Shown in pieces: positions 12,421 to 24,752 of a stretch of DNA of 64,000 nt. Origin of the DNA: Takakia lepidozioides (taxonomy: Eukaryota > Streptophyta > Takakiopsida > Takakiales > Takakiaceae); NCBI GenBank assembly GCA_030704615.1, contig CM060732.1, forward strand, positions 28,811,053 through 28,875,052, given 5' to 3'. Numbering within the stretch: position 1 is the first letter of the stretch; every line of letters starts with the position of its first letter. Made by a program: the position numbers and the translations under genes. Under the pieces are notes generated by a model that saw only the letters and a list, made by a program, of their open reading frames with translations, was not told where the DNA came from and searched no databases.

Positions 12421-12599
12421 CCCATCGTACCTCACTTCTGTATGATTGTGTTTCATTCTGTTGAATAACTGTCGGAATTGGCCCACTGTTTACAATTTGA
12501 TGTCTCATTTCTACAATGTGTCTGTCCGGATGAATATAGCAGAGTAACCGTATGTGAGTCATGTGTCAAGAATATACCAGAGTAACGCCATGTCGGACA

Positions 12600-13345
12600 T
12601 TGAAAACCGCATTTCCATGTCCATGAAATGCGGCACATTTCCAGGAAATCCGCATTTCCACGGACAAGAAAATGCGGTGCATCATTTCCGTCCAGGTACA
12701 CGAAATACCAACACGGGTCTATAAATTGATCAGAAAACGAGGTTGGCATTGCAAATGCGGCGACGCATTTCCAGCTTGCAATGGAAACTTCTTTTTGGAC
12801 AAGGGAATGCGGTGCCGCATTTCCGTACAACACTTCGAAAAGTGTGACATTTCCGACCAGCGCGATGGAATGCGTTACCGCATTTCCGAGAGAGGGTCTG
12901 CAAATGGACAAATTGCGATGTCCGTTCTGGAAATGCGGCGCCGCATTTCCATGTCCGTCATCGACTTTTTTTTTTACAATGGAATGCGGTGCCAATTTTT
13001 GCTGATGGGCCTGCAGTTCGAACAACGACCATCCCCAATATGAAATGCGGCACCGCATTTTCAATCCGCCATGTCGACCTCCTTGTTCGACCTCTTGTTC
13101 GACCTCTGTAAGCGTGGTGGCATCCATGCAATGAGCGGGAGAGGCCAAAACTGGCGTGTGGACAAAGGAAATTTGGAAATGCGGCACCGCATTTCCAATT
13201 CAGATTACTTTTTACTATGCCAACATTGAAATGGAAAATTTAGTCCCTCCCCTGTTTTGGAAATGCGGTGCCGCATTTCCAAAAGAGGTTCTTAGAGTTC
13301 CCTGTTTTGGAAATGCGGTGCCCCATTTCTGATTTTGGGAGCGTC
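12600..13345. repeat. Palindrome cluster P1 (about 12 units)
   Basis: About a dozen copies of a 22-bp palindrome: arm GGAAATGCGG, a two-base centre, then the complementary arm. Spacing is 40-130 bp, with some copies decayed on one arm (for example 12979, 13309). It lies between the U2 gene and the 3' end of the methyltransferase gene. Reading frames across it on both strands give repetitive CGAAFP/RCRIS peptides that are by-products of the palindrome. Confidence 0.9.
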
Positions 13346-13454
13346 GTGGTTTGGGCGATTGTGTGGCTGGAATGCACACTGGAGAGGGGTCACGAATGTC
13401 GGGCAGAATTTCCTTTATATACTCTGGAAGAGAATTTACATTTACAGAGACTTC

Positions 13455-16400
13455 ATTAAAATTCTATTAATCTTGAAAATCATCCGAATCCTCATCCTGT
13501 TCTAGACTGTCCTGCTCCTCCTCCACCCCTCAGTGCCTCTCTCATCTCCAGCGGACTGCTCGTTGGCCAGGCTTTCGAAAATCCCATCTTCCCCTTGCGG
13601 AACTGTCCATCTCACCTCCGTTGGGTCGTCTTCCTCCCTGTCTGCGTCGCTCTCATCCGCTGAATCACATATGTACTTTCGTACCCGTCTACCTGTCTGA
13701 GCTGCTGCCAACTCTTTCCTTATCCTTCTGTCCTCCCTAGCCCTCTCCAAAATCTGCTCTACTTTACTGGGATTCTCACTTCTTCTAATCGCTGTATTTG
13801 CGAGTTTAGCTGCATAACTAGGAAGGAGTAGTCCCTCACCGGGCTCGTCATGAAGTCGGCCCTCGCAAAGAACGGGACATTCTCCTGGCAGGAAGTGTAG
13901 GCCCTACATGTTTCGACCCGGACCCTGCAATCCTGCACATGACAATCATCAACGAGACTAATGAGAACCACAGTCGGGAAAAATTCGTTTGACATAAATG
14001 ACCCAGAAGGCTTTGCAAACTTACAATGTTTGCACTCACTCGTATTCCGGGTTCTCCTCCGCATCAATGTCCACTGTGTCTTCCTCGGACTCCGACGAAT
14101 CCGAGGAGACTTCCGCTCTGTCGGGAGCCTTCACATTCCGTTGCAGCCCCTCCAGATGGGATCCCCACACGGATGAATCCTCCTCGTAGGCAAAGAGGTG
14201 CCGGTCGGAAAACCGCCCAGCCCACATTGAGGCACCTGTTACAATGCCATCCACACATTACCACATGGCGCTCAGATGTTGCGAACTATATCCTAACGAG
14301 AATTTGCAGAACAGCAGAGATCAAGATTCTGCATACCTGTCCCACAGATGAGGTCGGAGCACTGTGCCCTCCACGTCTGTGCATGTCTCCATAATTGTCT
14401 GAATGAAGACAGGGCTCGAGTCCGTGAGTACCGCAGGGGTTCCGTTGAAGTGAGGCTATGAGGGAGAAGTTCCTTGGGAACGTTGCTTGAACAGAACGTC
14501 GTAATCGAGTGGGTCGCAGTTCGGGTCAACCTTTCCGCTTCAATCCGGAAAGCAAAGGTGGAGTTCTCCTTCACAAAGCAGTATGCATCGAACTGCTTCG
14601 TCTGCATACACAGGGGGAAAACGATTAGAAACCGAATGCGGCACCGCATTTGAAAACACCCAAGCAAACGAATGGACGAGTGCCAGTGTCGTAATCACCT
14701 TCTTCCCTTCCGACCGAAGGCCCAGTGTGTTGATGCACGTCCACTTCTTTTTCAGAATCGGGACGGCGCTCTTGCGGGTCCACTTCGCAATTCCTGTCTG
14801 AGTGTTTTTTCCTCTGCTCGCCAGGACAACCACACAGCCTCTGTCGTCCAACACCATGCGGGCAAGCCCGAATCCTTTCTTCCAAAAGTCCTCCGAGTAC
14901 CTGTTCCAAGATGGCAAAGCTTGCAGTCCTTCCACAGGCTCTCCGTCCGGAATATCCAAGATGATCATATCGCAAGACCACTCGGTGGCATTTCCGCCCC
15001 TCCTACAATCCTTGTCTGCACACACCCTCTCAAAGAACGAGACCATATTCTGAAATCCTGGGGTGTCGGAAGGCTCTTCGGCAGTCGCCTTCTTCAGTGC
15101 TCTGCCCTTCAGACCCTCCATGGTCTTCAGGTATGCCATCTTGGCTGCCCGTCCATCCAAAGCCGCCAAGAAACTCTCATTTACACACTGGACTACAGTT
15201 TCGGGAGCCACTTTCGGCCTCTTCATTTCCACCGGCTCGAAAGGGTGCCCCCCTGGGGGGTTGAAGAGTGCCTTCTTTGCCGAGCCAGTTCTCGTGCCTC
15301 TCGTGACAACGGTGGGCACAGGGGAGGCAGCCTGCGTTTGGGGGGGTGGGCTGGTTGCAAAGTCTCCATCGGAGTCCTCTTCCTCTCCCTCTTCCTGAAC
15401 AGGCTGTTTCTGCTTCTTCGTTTTGGCGGGTGTCACAACAGCTGCTCCTTGCTGGCGAGTCCTCTTCTTCGACCCCTTCTGTTGGGCCTGCACAGCTGCA
15501 TCCACCGTCTTTTGTGCCATCTCAGCTGCCTTTCTGGATTCTTCCAGAGCAGCAGATTCCTTTGCCGACTTTGGCCCAGCAGGGACACGTCTTTCCTTTC
15601 TCTTCTCTTCTGCCAAGGCGTGCAGATCTTTCTCAGACTCGTCAACAATACCGCCAGACATGTCCAGGTACCACGGGCATCCAACGAGATGCGCGGGATG
15701 CCATTGTTTCTGCATCTCGGGTGTGTAGACACAGCTTGGGCCCGCCACGGTCCAAGCCATGAAGAACGGGGGCTCTTGAGCCAGGGCCCCTGTCTGAAGG
15801 AGCACGTATTTCATATACCTGCAAGGCAGTCAGTAAGCATGCGTGAGCAAAAGTTGAGACCAACCTACTGCAGAGTGCCACCGAAAACATAAAATGCGAA
15901 TGCGGTGCCGCATTTCCGAGACAAACCTCGTAACCAGGCTTCGCATACAAGGGCAGCTGTGCTTCACCTGTAAACAATTCGCATTGCAGCTTTCCCCGCT
16001 CCCTCCTGATGTGTAAACTCCACGCTCCTTCTTGCTGTCTGTAGCTCTCTGGCGAAAAGGTTGTCCTTGTACGCACATCTGAAACGTGTCACGTAGTCTT
16101 CCAATGTCTGTGTTCCATCCCATTTGACGTACAAGCGAACGAATTTGTGTGCATTACGACTTGCTCCTTCGCATTCGACATTACCTGCGATTCCCAAATC
16201 CATTGTCACGTAGCAGTTCAGGGAATTCATGTCAGAAAAGCAAATCTGGGGAAGTACCTTGAATTACCTGGAACACCACAAGTCATACGGTTGAGCCACA
16301 CATCCACTGCAGGGTCGGAAACTTCCAGTGGAAAAGACCACATTGTCCTTATGCTCTCGGATGCATTCCAGATCGACAGCCACCGTGTCTGCCATTTCGA

Positions 16401-18077
16401 TCCAATGTCAGGAGCTGGAAGAGAGTGGCTATGCTAGGAAGGAACTTCAGTGCATTGAAACCTCACCTTCTCTTTTGCCTCCACACATGCCGTTGAGAGG
16501 TGATGTCAGTTTCTCCAATTGCATGGTCGGCTGCATGGCCCGAGAGAATAGTGTTTTGCAATCTCGGGGATGAAGTCCTTTCCAAGCGCCGGATCTGCAA
16601 TTGCCACCAGCTTCACAAGCTTTGACTTGTATTTGGTTCTGGACTTGACACCGGCTTCCTTCAAGTGCTCAGTCAATGACTGCAACGTTTTGACCTGCCC
16701 CTCACTTTCCATGAAGAAGCGTTTGGCATGGGCCAAATCCAGCTTGATGTTTGACTGCCAACAAAAACATGCAGAAGCGTTACATTCGATTCATGTGAAA
16801 CATTACTGAAAATTGGGGAAGGATGAGCAGAGGGAAATTGGAGGACGACTTACTTCGTATATCACCTCCACCATTCCATCCATAGTGAGACGATACCATG
16901 TCCGGTCTGTTTTTGCAACGGCTTTCTGAAGAGATGGGCTTGGCTCCAGCATTTCCGCAAACATCTGCGGATCAGTGAGACCAGTTTTCCTCACCCTGTA
17001 CAGCATATGTGCCATGTGGGTATGCACGTACGCATTCAGTGACCCTGCAAGGCACACTCTCCAGTTCAGTACACGGAAGCACGGAAACAAACCAGAATGG
17101 AAACCGAAATGCGGCACCGCATTTCGAAATGCTAGGGAGGGTATGAGTATCTTACGAGTTGAGGTCCGCCACGCATCTTGAGCAGGGAGGAGTCTGCCGC
17201 CTTCACCTTGGGATGACACACTCCACCATGTAATGCCAGCCAATGTGCTTGGCATGGTTCTGCTTGATGTACTCCCACCAGGCGAGAAGTCGGTGATTCC
17301 CGTCCCAAACAAAGAACATTTTACCCCGACATATGGCCGAAGTCGGGATCACCCTCAGCGTCGCCTCGAATTCGTGGTTGCGAGTGTGCCAGTGGGTATC
17401 CCACATTGACAATTCATCGGCAGTGGGGTCCACGAGTTTCGCCGTCCTCATTCTCAATGGAAACGTAAAACGCTTGCCAATCCCAGGCCGGTACCCTTCT
17501 CGAAATGCGAACTTGAGCTTATCCACATCTCGGGAAGGGCCTGCATGACGATGGGAAGGGAGACCATGCGAAGAGTGGGATTCGAAGAGTCCGCTGGAAT
17601 ACCCCTGCTGCCCAGAACTCTGCCAATGCTACTGGTGTGCTCCTCCAACATTTTATCCGCTGCACTTTTGAAATCCTCCGGAGACATGCTGTAGGTGCCG
17701 GGGTAGTGGGGGTAGTGGCCTGAGCAGCTGGAGCATCCTCAACTGGAGCTGCACTCTGGGGCCTGTCTGAGGGCAATTCTGCCATTGCAGAGGCCTCCTC
17801 CGGGCCTGTGCTCATCGGTGGTGAGGGTCTTGCTGCGAAGTTGAGCGGCAGCACCTCTCCTCCGGTACCAAATCGAGATCAACGGCTCGATCCCATTGCC
17901 TTCGCTGCAGCAGCTAGCAGACGTCGGCCCAAAATCTGCAGGCGGGAAATCCTCCTCCAGGAACTGAGCTTCAGCTCGTGGAGCGGTTTTTGCCCTTCTT
18001 CGGGAGATTGTTCGCCCGTCGCCCTGATTTGCCTTCTGCGCTTCATCATCCTTAGAGGGAAGGTGATCTGCTGACAA
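13455..18077 (-). CDS. Passenger gene: ParB/sulfiredoxin-like domain plus beta-class amino-methyltransferase-like domain
   Basis: Multi-exon minus-strand gene, exon borders approximate. The N-terminal part (18077-17454) is basic and low-complexity. Bases 17526-17203 hold KMFFVWDGNHRLLAWWEY (GNHR at 17307-17290), a ParB/Srx-type signature. Introns at about 17155-17045 and 16853-16755 have GTAAG donors and CAG acceptors. The exon at 16230-15964 is well conserved. Exon 15834-14660 begins with a long charged linker and then has CDMIILDIPDGEP, at the place of catalytic motif IV. After further introns, TVLDLICGTG joins ASMWAGRFSDRHLFAYEED, a convincing AdoMet-binding motif I. Motif IV preceding motif I is the beta-class order of N6-adenine/N4-cytosine methyltransferases. 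The last exon (about 13940-13455) is acidic. DIPD replaces the usual D/N/S-P-P-Y/F/W, so activity is uncertain. One or two frameshifts (near 17210 and 16540) suggest this copy is damaged. Confidence 0.65.
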
Positions 18078-19079
18078 TTGAATCTGTATTATACCCTGCT
18101 CGCTTCATTCGCGTTGGGGGGGGGTTGGGTGAATCGGCCTGAGCGGTTCAAGAAGCCAGTAGAGGGACGCTTGGCGCTTCTTCGACTTTGCTGGAGAAGG
18201 CCCCGACAACCCTCGCTGGCGATTCTCCATGACCGAGAAGCGAGTCGATCTCTGGGACTTTGACAATTGCCCCTTCGAAGACGCGTCTTTGAAATCGCAG
18301 AGGGTAGGCCCGGCAGAGGGAACATACCGCGTCGGGATCGGTGGGTGTACGTGCTGCAGCTAGCGCCCTCGGACTCTTTCCACAGTGCGGATATTTCGTG
18401 GATTCCTGCGATCACTTCCAGCAGCATTTCTGTTAGGCATGCAACATGTTCTGCATTCAAGTCTCTAGCATTCGTTAGAAGTACAGAATCAAAATGGGGG
18501 GTTCGGTGCTCGATCAGCTTGCCGCAGCCCCCCGATCGCATGCCGAGCTCTCACTGGTGGCTCGGGTTGCTGAGTGGCCCTGCCATGACTAGGACCCCCC
18601 ACGATCGGCAATTCCTCCTCCTCGTAGGACGCATTGGCCCGTCCTCCCACTTCGGCATTGGCCCCTACAGTCCGAAGTATAATTTCCGGAGCTTGCGACG
18701 AGGTCTCCTGGCTGGTGCACGAACCCCCCCTCTCGGGTTCGAGCATAAGAAGAACAGATAGAGGGAAAAGGGGCAAAGAGTGCAGATGGAAAGGGCGCGA
18801 GAGGGGTGACTGAGGAGACACGACAAAAGTAGATGAAACGGCGGTGATGCACCACTTGGGTTCGAAAGGGTTGGACGAAAGTGTCTCCTCGTGGAGTTTT
18901 GCGTCATTACGAATTCGAATCGTTGAGGGTACGTCTGCCGTCCGAAAAACAAACATCATTATCGAACGGTCAAGCCGCGCCGCCTCATGCCCCTTCAGTC
19001 AGATAGAGTGCCGACATGTGCAGCAATTCCATTGCTCCACGTGTTCACATTTCAAGGTATTTCCGTCCCAGCGTCTGAT
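18078..19079. promoter_or_regulatory. Upstream region of the ParB/methyltransferase gene
   Basis: About 1 kb between the presumed start of the minus-strand gene and the palindrome array. A minus-strand open frame at 18959-18489 (with RGGSCTSQETSSQAPEIIL) could be a 5' exon but has no recognisable domain. Copy 2 lacks the region, so conservation cannot be used. I see no clear TATA box. Confidence 0.3.
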
Positions 19080-20820
19080 GAGTTGGAGCGAAAATGCGAA
19101 TGCGGCGCCGCATTTCCGTTAAGTACCATTACGAAGCTACACATCCGTACTTGTTGGAAGAAAATGCGGCACCGCATTTTCCGTTCCACCTTCACATACC
19201 TTAGTTGTTGAACGGAAATACGGTGCCGCATTTCCGTCCCACAGCTCCAAGTATGAGATTCAAAAGGGAAATGCGGCGCCGCATTTCCGTTCTGGAATGT
19301 CGAAAGGTGCGATTGGAACGGGAATGAGGCACAACATTTCAGTTCCCGTGGTTCATGATTTTCAATGTGAACGGAAATGCGGTACCCCATTTCCGTTCCC
19401 ACTTCACATACTCCGTTAGATTCTGATGGAAATGCCGTGCCACATTTCCGTTCGGGAAAGTATAGAGGTCTCACCTGGACAAAATGCGGTGCCGCATTTC
19501 CGGTCCGGAAAGTTTGAAGGTCTCACATGGATGGAAATGCGGCTACACATTTTCGTAGCACAGCTCCAGGCCCAATATACAAAACGGAAATGGCGGCGCC
19601 ACATTTCCGTTCTAGAATGTCGGAAGGTGCGACTCGAACGGAAATGCGGTGCCGGATTTCTGTTCCCGTTGCGCACGATTTTCAGTCAGAATGGAAATGG
19701 CGGTACCGCATTTCCGTTCTGTAGAGTATTAAGGTCTGACGCTGGCGGAAATGCCGTGCCGCATTTTCGTTCCACAGCTCCATGCCTCACATTCAAAACG
19801 GAAATGCGGCGCCGCATTTCCGTTTTGGAATGTCGGAGGTGCGACTCGACTCCGACGGAATGCGGTACCCGCTTTCAGTTCCGAGGTTTCAGGATATTTC
19901 ATCAGAACGGAAATGCGGTGCCGCATTTCCTTTTTGAATCTAATACATTCCGTCCTGGAATGTTGGGAGGTGGTCGACTCGGATGGAAATGCGTTTCCGC
20001 TTTCAGTTCCGACGTTTCACGATTTTCAGTCAGAACGGAAATGCGGTACCGCATTTCCGTTCTGGAATGTTGGTAGTGCGACTCACTCGGAAATGAAAAT
20101 ACGGGTGCCGCATTTTAGTTCAGATGGTTCACGATTTTCAGTCAGAACGGAAATGCTTGCCGCATTTCCGTTCTGGATAGTATTAATGTCTCAAGCGGTC
20201 CGAATTGCGCTGTATGAAGCTGTCGGAATCGCACTCGGCTCATGCATCAGATACAAAATGAAAATGCGCGCCGCATTTCCGTTCTGGAATGTCGAAAAGT
20301 ACGACTCGGACGGAAATGCGGTGCCGCATTTCTGTTCCCGTTGTTCGTAATCTCAATCAGAACGGAAATGCGGTACCGCATTTCCGTTCATCCACCTTCA
20401 CACACCGTGCTTGTTGAATGAAAATGGGGTACCGCATTTCCGTTCTGGAGAGTATGAATGTCTTTTAAGGACGGAATGTGCTGCAGCATTTCAATCCCTA
20501 CTGCTCCATGCATCAATACAAATGGAAATGCGGCGCCGCATTTCCGTTCTGAAATGTCGTAAAGTGCGACTCGGACGGAAATGCGGGTGCCGCATTTCTG
20601 TTCCCGTTGTTCATAAATCTCAATCAGAACGGAAATGCGGTACCGCATTTCCGTTCGACCTTCACATACCGTGCTTGCTGGATGAAATGCGTTACCGCAT
20701 TTCCGTTCTGGAGAGTATAAAGGTTTCCCCCGGACGGAAACTCGGTGCCGCATTTCCGTCGCTCTGGTGCATGACCAAGATGCAATAATACGGAAATGCG
20801 GCGCCGTATTTCGTCCACCA
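19080..20820. repeat. Palindrome array P2 (about 30 units)
   Basis: About 30 copies of the 22-bp palindrome, one per 50-55 bp. The arm is GGAAATGCGG and the central pair varies so that the middle reads GGTGCC, GGCACC, GGCGCC or GGTACC. Spacers are not random: a few spacer sequences (TTCTGGAATGTCGGAAGGTG, GATTTTCAGTCAGAACGG, CCTTCACATACCGTGCTTG, TTCTGGAGAGTATNAAGG, CTCCATGCCTCACATAC) recur in a fixed order. This gives a higher-order unit of about five palindromes. The array lies between the divergent methyltransferase and transposase genes. Confidence 0.9.
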
Positions 20821-20839
20821 GCAATCGAAAGAATCACTC

Positions 20840-23800
20840 GGGACGGGAAATCTGGAACCTGAATGGTTGCATTGTTCCCGAACAACACAATTGCGGCCGT
20901 CTTGATTAGCACAACTTGGTTGTCTGATGACCGTTTTAAAACCAGCAGTCCTGGCACTTGTCAGTGCGAACGTTCCTGTCTGCACCGAGAATACTGCTGA
21001 TCCACCCTCAGGAGAAACTGTCAGGAGATGTTATTTCGTCGCCGAATCGGCCATCATTGTCATACTTACTCACTGGCTATGGAATACAACAACCTCCCAC
21101 CTTCATGCATGTAGCTTGAAACAATCTTTCCACTTCAATGTGCGACTTCCAATCGTCGATGGACTCCGCATATCACTTAGATGGTGCCTGTGAGCCTTGG
21201 TCTGTCCGCTATACTAGAAATATCTGAACCTCGCACTCTTGCCCAACTAACTCCGTGCGGTGTTCGATGCTCCGAATTCCTACGCTATAGTTTGCTGTCC
21301 TCCGCAACTTGGGAGAGCGTGGATCCAAAACGAGGGAACTTTGCAGAGTGACTGAACTTACCTTTGTTCCAAATTCAAGCTCAAACCGGCACATGATTTG
21401 GAAGAAGAAAGGAAGGATGTTCCTGGACAGGTTGACGAGACCATTGTCGTGCTAGGTAACGACGGAGGTTGCGGAATCGAATGGCACGTTCCCCCTCAGA
21501 CACCATCGTGTACCGAGCTGTGGGCATGCCCATTCCCTTTCCGAATCAGTCCTCGCTGCCCACACCATCCACAAGGAGTCCGGAAACGGAGAGGCGGCCA
21601 CTGCCAAACAGAGAGGGTTGCAACGATAATCATTCCCGACCTGGACCGTCAAGACCCTCCATAGCTTCTCGGTGTTGACGTATTCGACATTTCCGACGAG
21701 GAAGATGATTGCATTGAGGTACCCATGTCCTCCACACGGTCGTTCAAATCCGCATGGACGTCTCTGTAGGTGCTACGCATTTGCCTCGAGCATAACTCCA
21801 ACCCGGTCCATTGTGCAGCTCCTACGACAACATCACCTCATGGTTCTCGCTCCGAGCTGGCTGCTCTCGACTATGCCAAATTCCCAGTCAGAAAGGTAAC
21901 GTTTCTGCCTCCGCCCGAAGTCGATGGCAATGTTCATCTTCGAGTTTCCACCTGTCTCTTCGTCAAACAAAGCCTCACGGGATGTTAACAGACATGGATC
22001 GAAAGCATGACCTGACACCCCTGGTGTGTGACGAAGACCAGTAGCACAAAATTGCTGATGGTTTTCGTGTACGATATGTCCTCTGTGCGGGGAAGCTGAG
22101 GTGCCTCAATCCCACCTGCTTCCACTTTCTCTCCAAAGGAGGCGGAGAAACGAGACGGATTGGACTGGCACAAACGCATCATCCATTCATTGTCTCCAGC
22201 CAAGCTCCTGCGGTTTCTTTCAAGTGTGCACATTGCAAGAACCACCGACGTGCATGTCCATGTGGCAGAGCCAAGCAATACTACTACTATACTACTCATT
22301 TCCTTTTGCTCCCGGACTTGACTAGAGCTTGCATACACGTTGGGGTCCACTGCCACCCCTTGGCGGAGGCAACATGCGTGAGGCTGTGTAGAAGCACACG
22401 ACATCATAAGAGGAGGTGAAATTGAGCCCGGAGCCAGACCAAAAGCATATTCAGCTGAAGCAGCTCACAAGATTGCTCTTGGAAAATCATGTCTGAAGAT
22501 GGTGCCGACCGAGAGCCGCTTGACCAAAGAACAATGCGTGACCTGTTTGGAGTCCGTCGTCGCACGTTTGTATCCGAAAAGGCAGCGAATCCGATCGTTG
22601 TTACATTTTCAAAATGTCGACGTGTGGGCCTGGGAGTGGAGTCGACTTGGTCACTCGCATGACAACTGGAAACTTGTCGAATGCTTGGGTGATGTTTGAT
22701 CACATCAAGCGAATTACAAACCATCAGTGGGTGACTATGGGTGCGCATGTTTATGACTATCACTCCAAGAGGCTCATGACGATTGCAATCTGCGAGATGA
22801 AAGGGGAGGACACACAGTCCGAGATGCATCTGTGGAGGGCATAAACGAGCAGATGGCAAGGGGCGGGATTGCCAGAGCCCAATTTCAGGGGATTCATGGC
22901 AGACAACGCTCAGGCCAACTGGGCAGCGGTGCGGCGTGTGTACGGTGAGGACCCCAATGTTCCAATGGAGGGGAAAGAGAGATCCTGTGGATTCCATTGG
23001 ATGCAGAGTCTATCCCACTACACTACCAAATTTGTTGCTAGCTCATTCCAGGCTGAACACCGTGTCCTTTGTACGGCGTGGAAGGATGCACCCACATTTG
23101 ATGACGCGGAGGTTAAGTTTGCTATCATCGAGGCTTGGTGGAACACGTCAGGTGCAGTGGAGACACACCAATCTGGGAGCATTGCACAGCTGGTGGGGGG
23201 GGTGTGCATTTTCGGTATCGACAGTTCGGACAGTACATGCGGGAGGTAGGCTGCTGTCAATTTCGTTCATTTGTCTTTCTGTTACGGACATTTCGATTGG
23301 TCCCTCACCATTGTTTGTGTCCTTCTAGGAGCGGTGCTGGATTCCGACACGGACATGCGAACACGAATATGGCAGAATCGGTCCACTCCTCCTGGCGAGC
23401 GTCTTCTGCCGCACATCTGGTGGACGTAGTGACGGCCACAACGGAGGACATCGACAGAGCAATCATGCAGCAAGCCACGTACTACAAGTTCCTGAGCGGC
23501 AAACAATGGGGCTTTGGGCCGGACAGGGAGGAATTGTTGGTGACGAACAGCTTCGAGGTCCAAGAATCCAGTGAAATGGGCGACAGCATTGCGAGAGAAG
23601 ATCAAAGGGACGCCTCTGCACCGCAGAGGTGAACACCTAGAGGGGGACGTCCGGACTCGCCCTGTCAGGCGGAGGATTGAAGAGGAACCCGGGTGCGAAG
23701 AGGATTCCTGGAGATCCGACAGGAACATTCGGACAGCACCTCGAGGTCCCGTCATGTTGCCGCACAATGTGTCTTCCAGCAGTGGAAGCCCAAGAAATTC

Positions 23801-24752
23801 CAGATCGCCGTCGCCTTCAACCGGGGATTTCGTGCAAAAATTCCCACCGCTCCCTTGCCCCACATTCCGCCCGCTGTTATGCAGTATGGCCAAGCCATTG
23901 TGGAGACGACTGTGTCTGCATCACAGTGGAGAATTGCTCGCACAAAGCCGTCGTTTCGAGAGGAAGGTGTTCCGCAATTCGTGTGGATACACGGCAACGT
24001 TGTTTAGAGATGATAAGGAGGAATCCAGATGGGGCTGTCCTGCTCCTACTTTTACAGGAAGATTTGTCCATGCAAAGTTTGCGGAGGCGACAACCACCCA
24101 GTTCTGGTTCTGCAGGCACGACATTATGACTTGCGTGTATGGAAAGCCCAAGTACGGCATACAAACAATGCCAGAGGCTCCCCCGGTGTGGCCGGTGGAA
24201 CCAGGCTGCGATCTGAGTCAGGTTGAGGCCGACGCCCTTACCGCCGCAGGATTTCGGATGGTGCAGCGCACTGACGTCCCCAGACAACCATTTCCGCTTC
24301 CACAGCCTCCACCACCGACCCCTGTGAGAGCAAGAACAATGGGACACGACAGCTCTAAGCATCCTACACACCGTTGGGGGAAACCGAAGAGGCGGCGACC
24401 TCCCTCAAAAGTGAACGAGACAAGGATGGGGAATGCACTTCGGATGAACTGTACAATCCAGAGCTCGACAGAAGTGCCCCACCAGGATTCGGGCGTGTGT
24501 ATCAGATGGCCACGGCGGGCTCAGCTGTTCGCAATGAGGTGTACACCATCACCATTTCAGAATTACCCACCTGCAATTGCACCGACTTCCAGATCATGGC
24601 GAACAGGGGGCATCATACTGCCTTGCAAGCTTTTGTACTACGTGTACCTAAAGAGACTCCGTTGTAATTCCACAACTCATCACTTCATACATGCACCAGG
24701 GTTGAGCCCCAGGAGGTTCACACTCTTCTGAATATGGATCCAGGGGACCAGT
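20840..24752 (+). pseudogene. Giant MULE transposase, copy 1 (frameshifted)
   Basis: Same gene as in copy 2 but with more frameshifts. Recognisable order: N-terminal region (about 21.4-21.75 kb), zinc-binding segment (about 22.0-22.4 kb), catalytic core with HVYDYHSKRLM and FMADNAQANW (22.6-23.0 kb), CGFHWMQSL, an intron (GTAGGCTGC...CTTCTAG, about 23247-23329), an exon starting in a D/T-rich segment with NMAESVHSSW, a charged linker and a C-terminal SWIM finger. In this copy the region between the two SWIM half-sites is damaged: GGGGGCATCATACTGCC has lost a base relative to copies 2 and 3. The stop is near 24730. Confidence 0.75.

Noticed and set aside
14672-15892. 406-codon + strand open frame
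   Set aside because: Exact antisense of the methyltransferase exon, which has recognisable motifs and splice borders; the + strand product has none.
19426-20350. Long open frames through the palindrome arrays giving repetitive KCGAAFPF / GNAVPHF / MRCRISV peptides on both strands, as a possible repeat protein
   Set aside because: The palindrome lacks stops in several frames and reads alike on both strands; peptides change frame between units, so they are by-products of the DNA repeat.
19080-20820. CRISPR-like array (regular short repeats with spacers)
   Set aside because: Eukaryotic transposon context, repeats are palindromes with variable centres, and spacers recur in fixed order instead of being unique. 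No cas-type gene.
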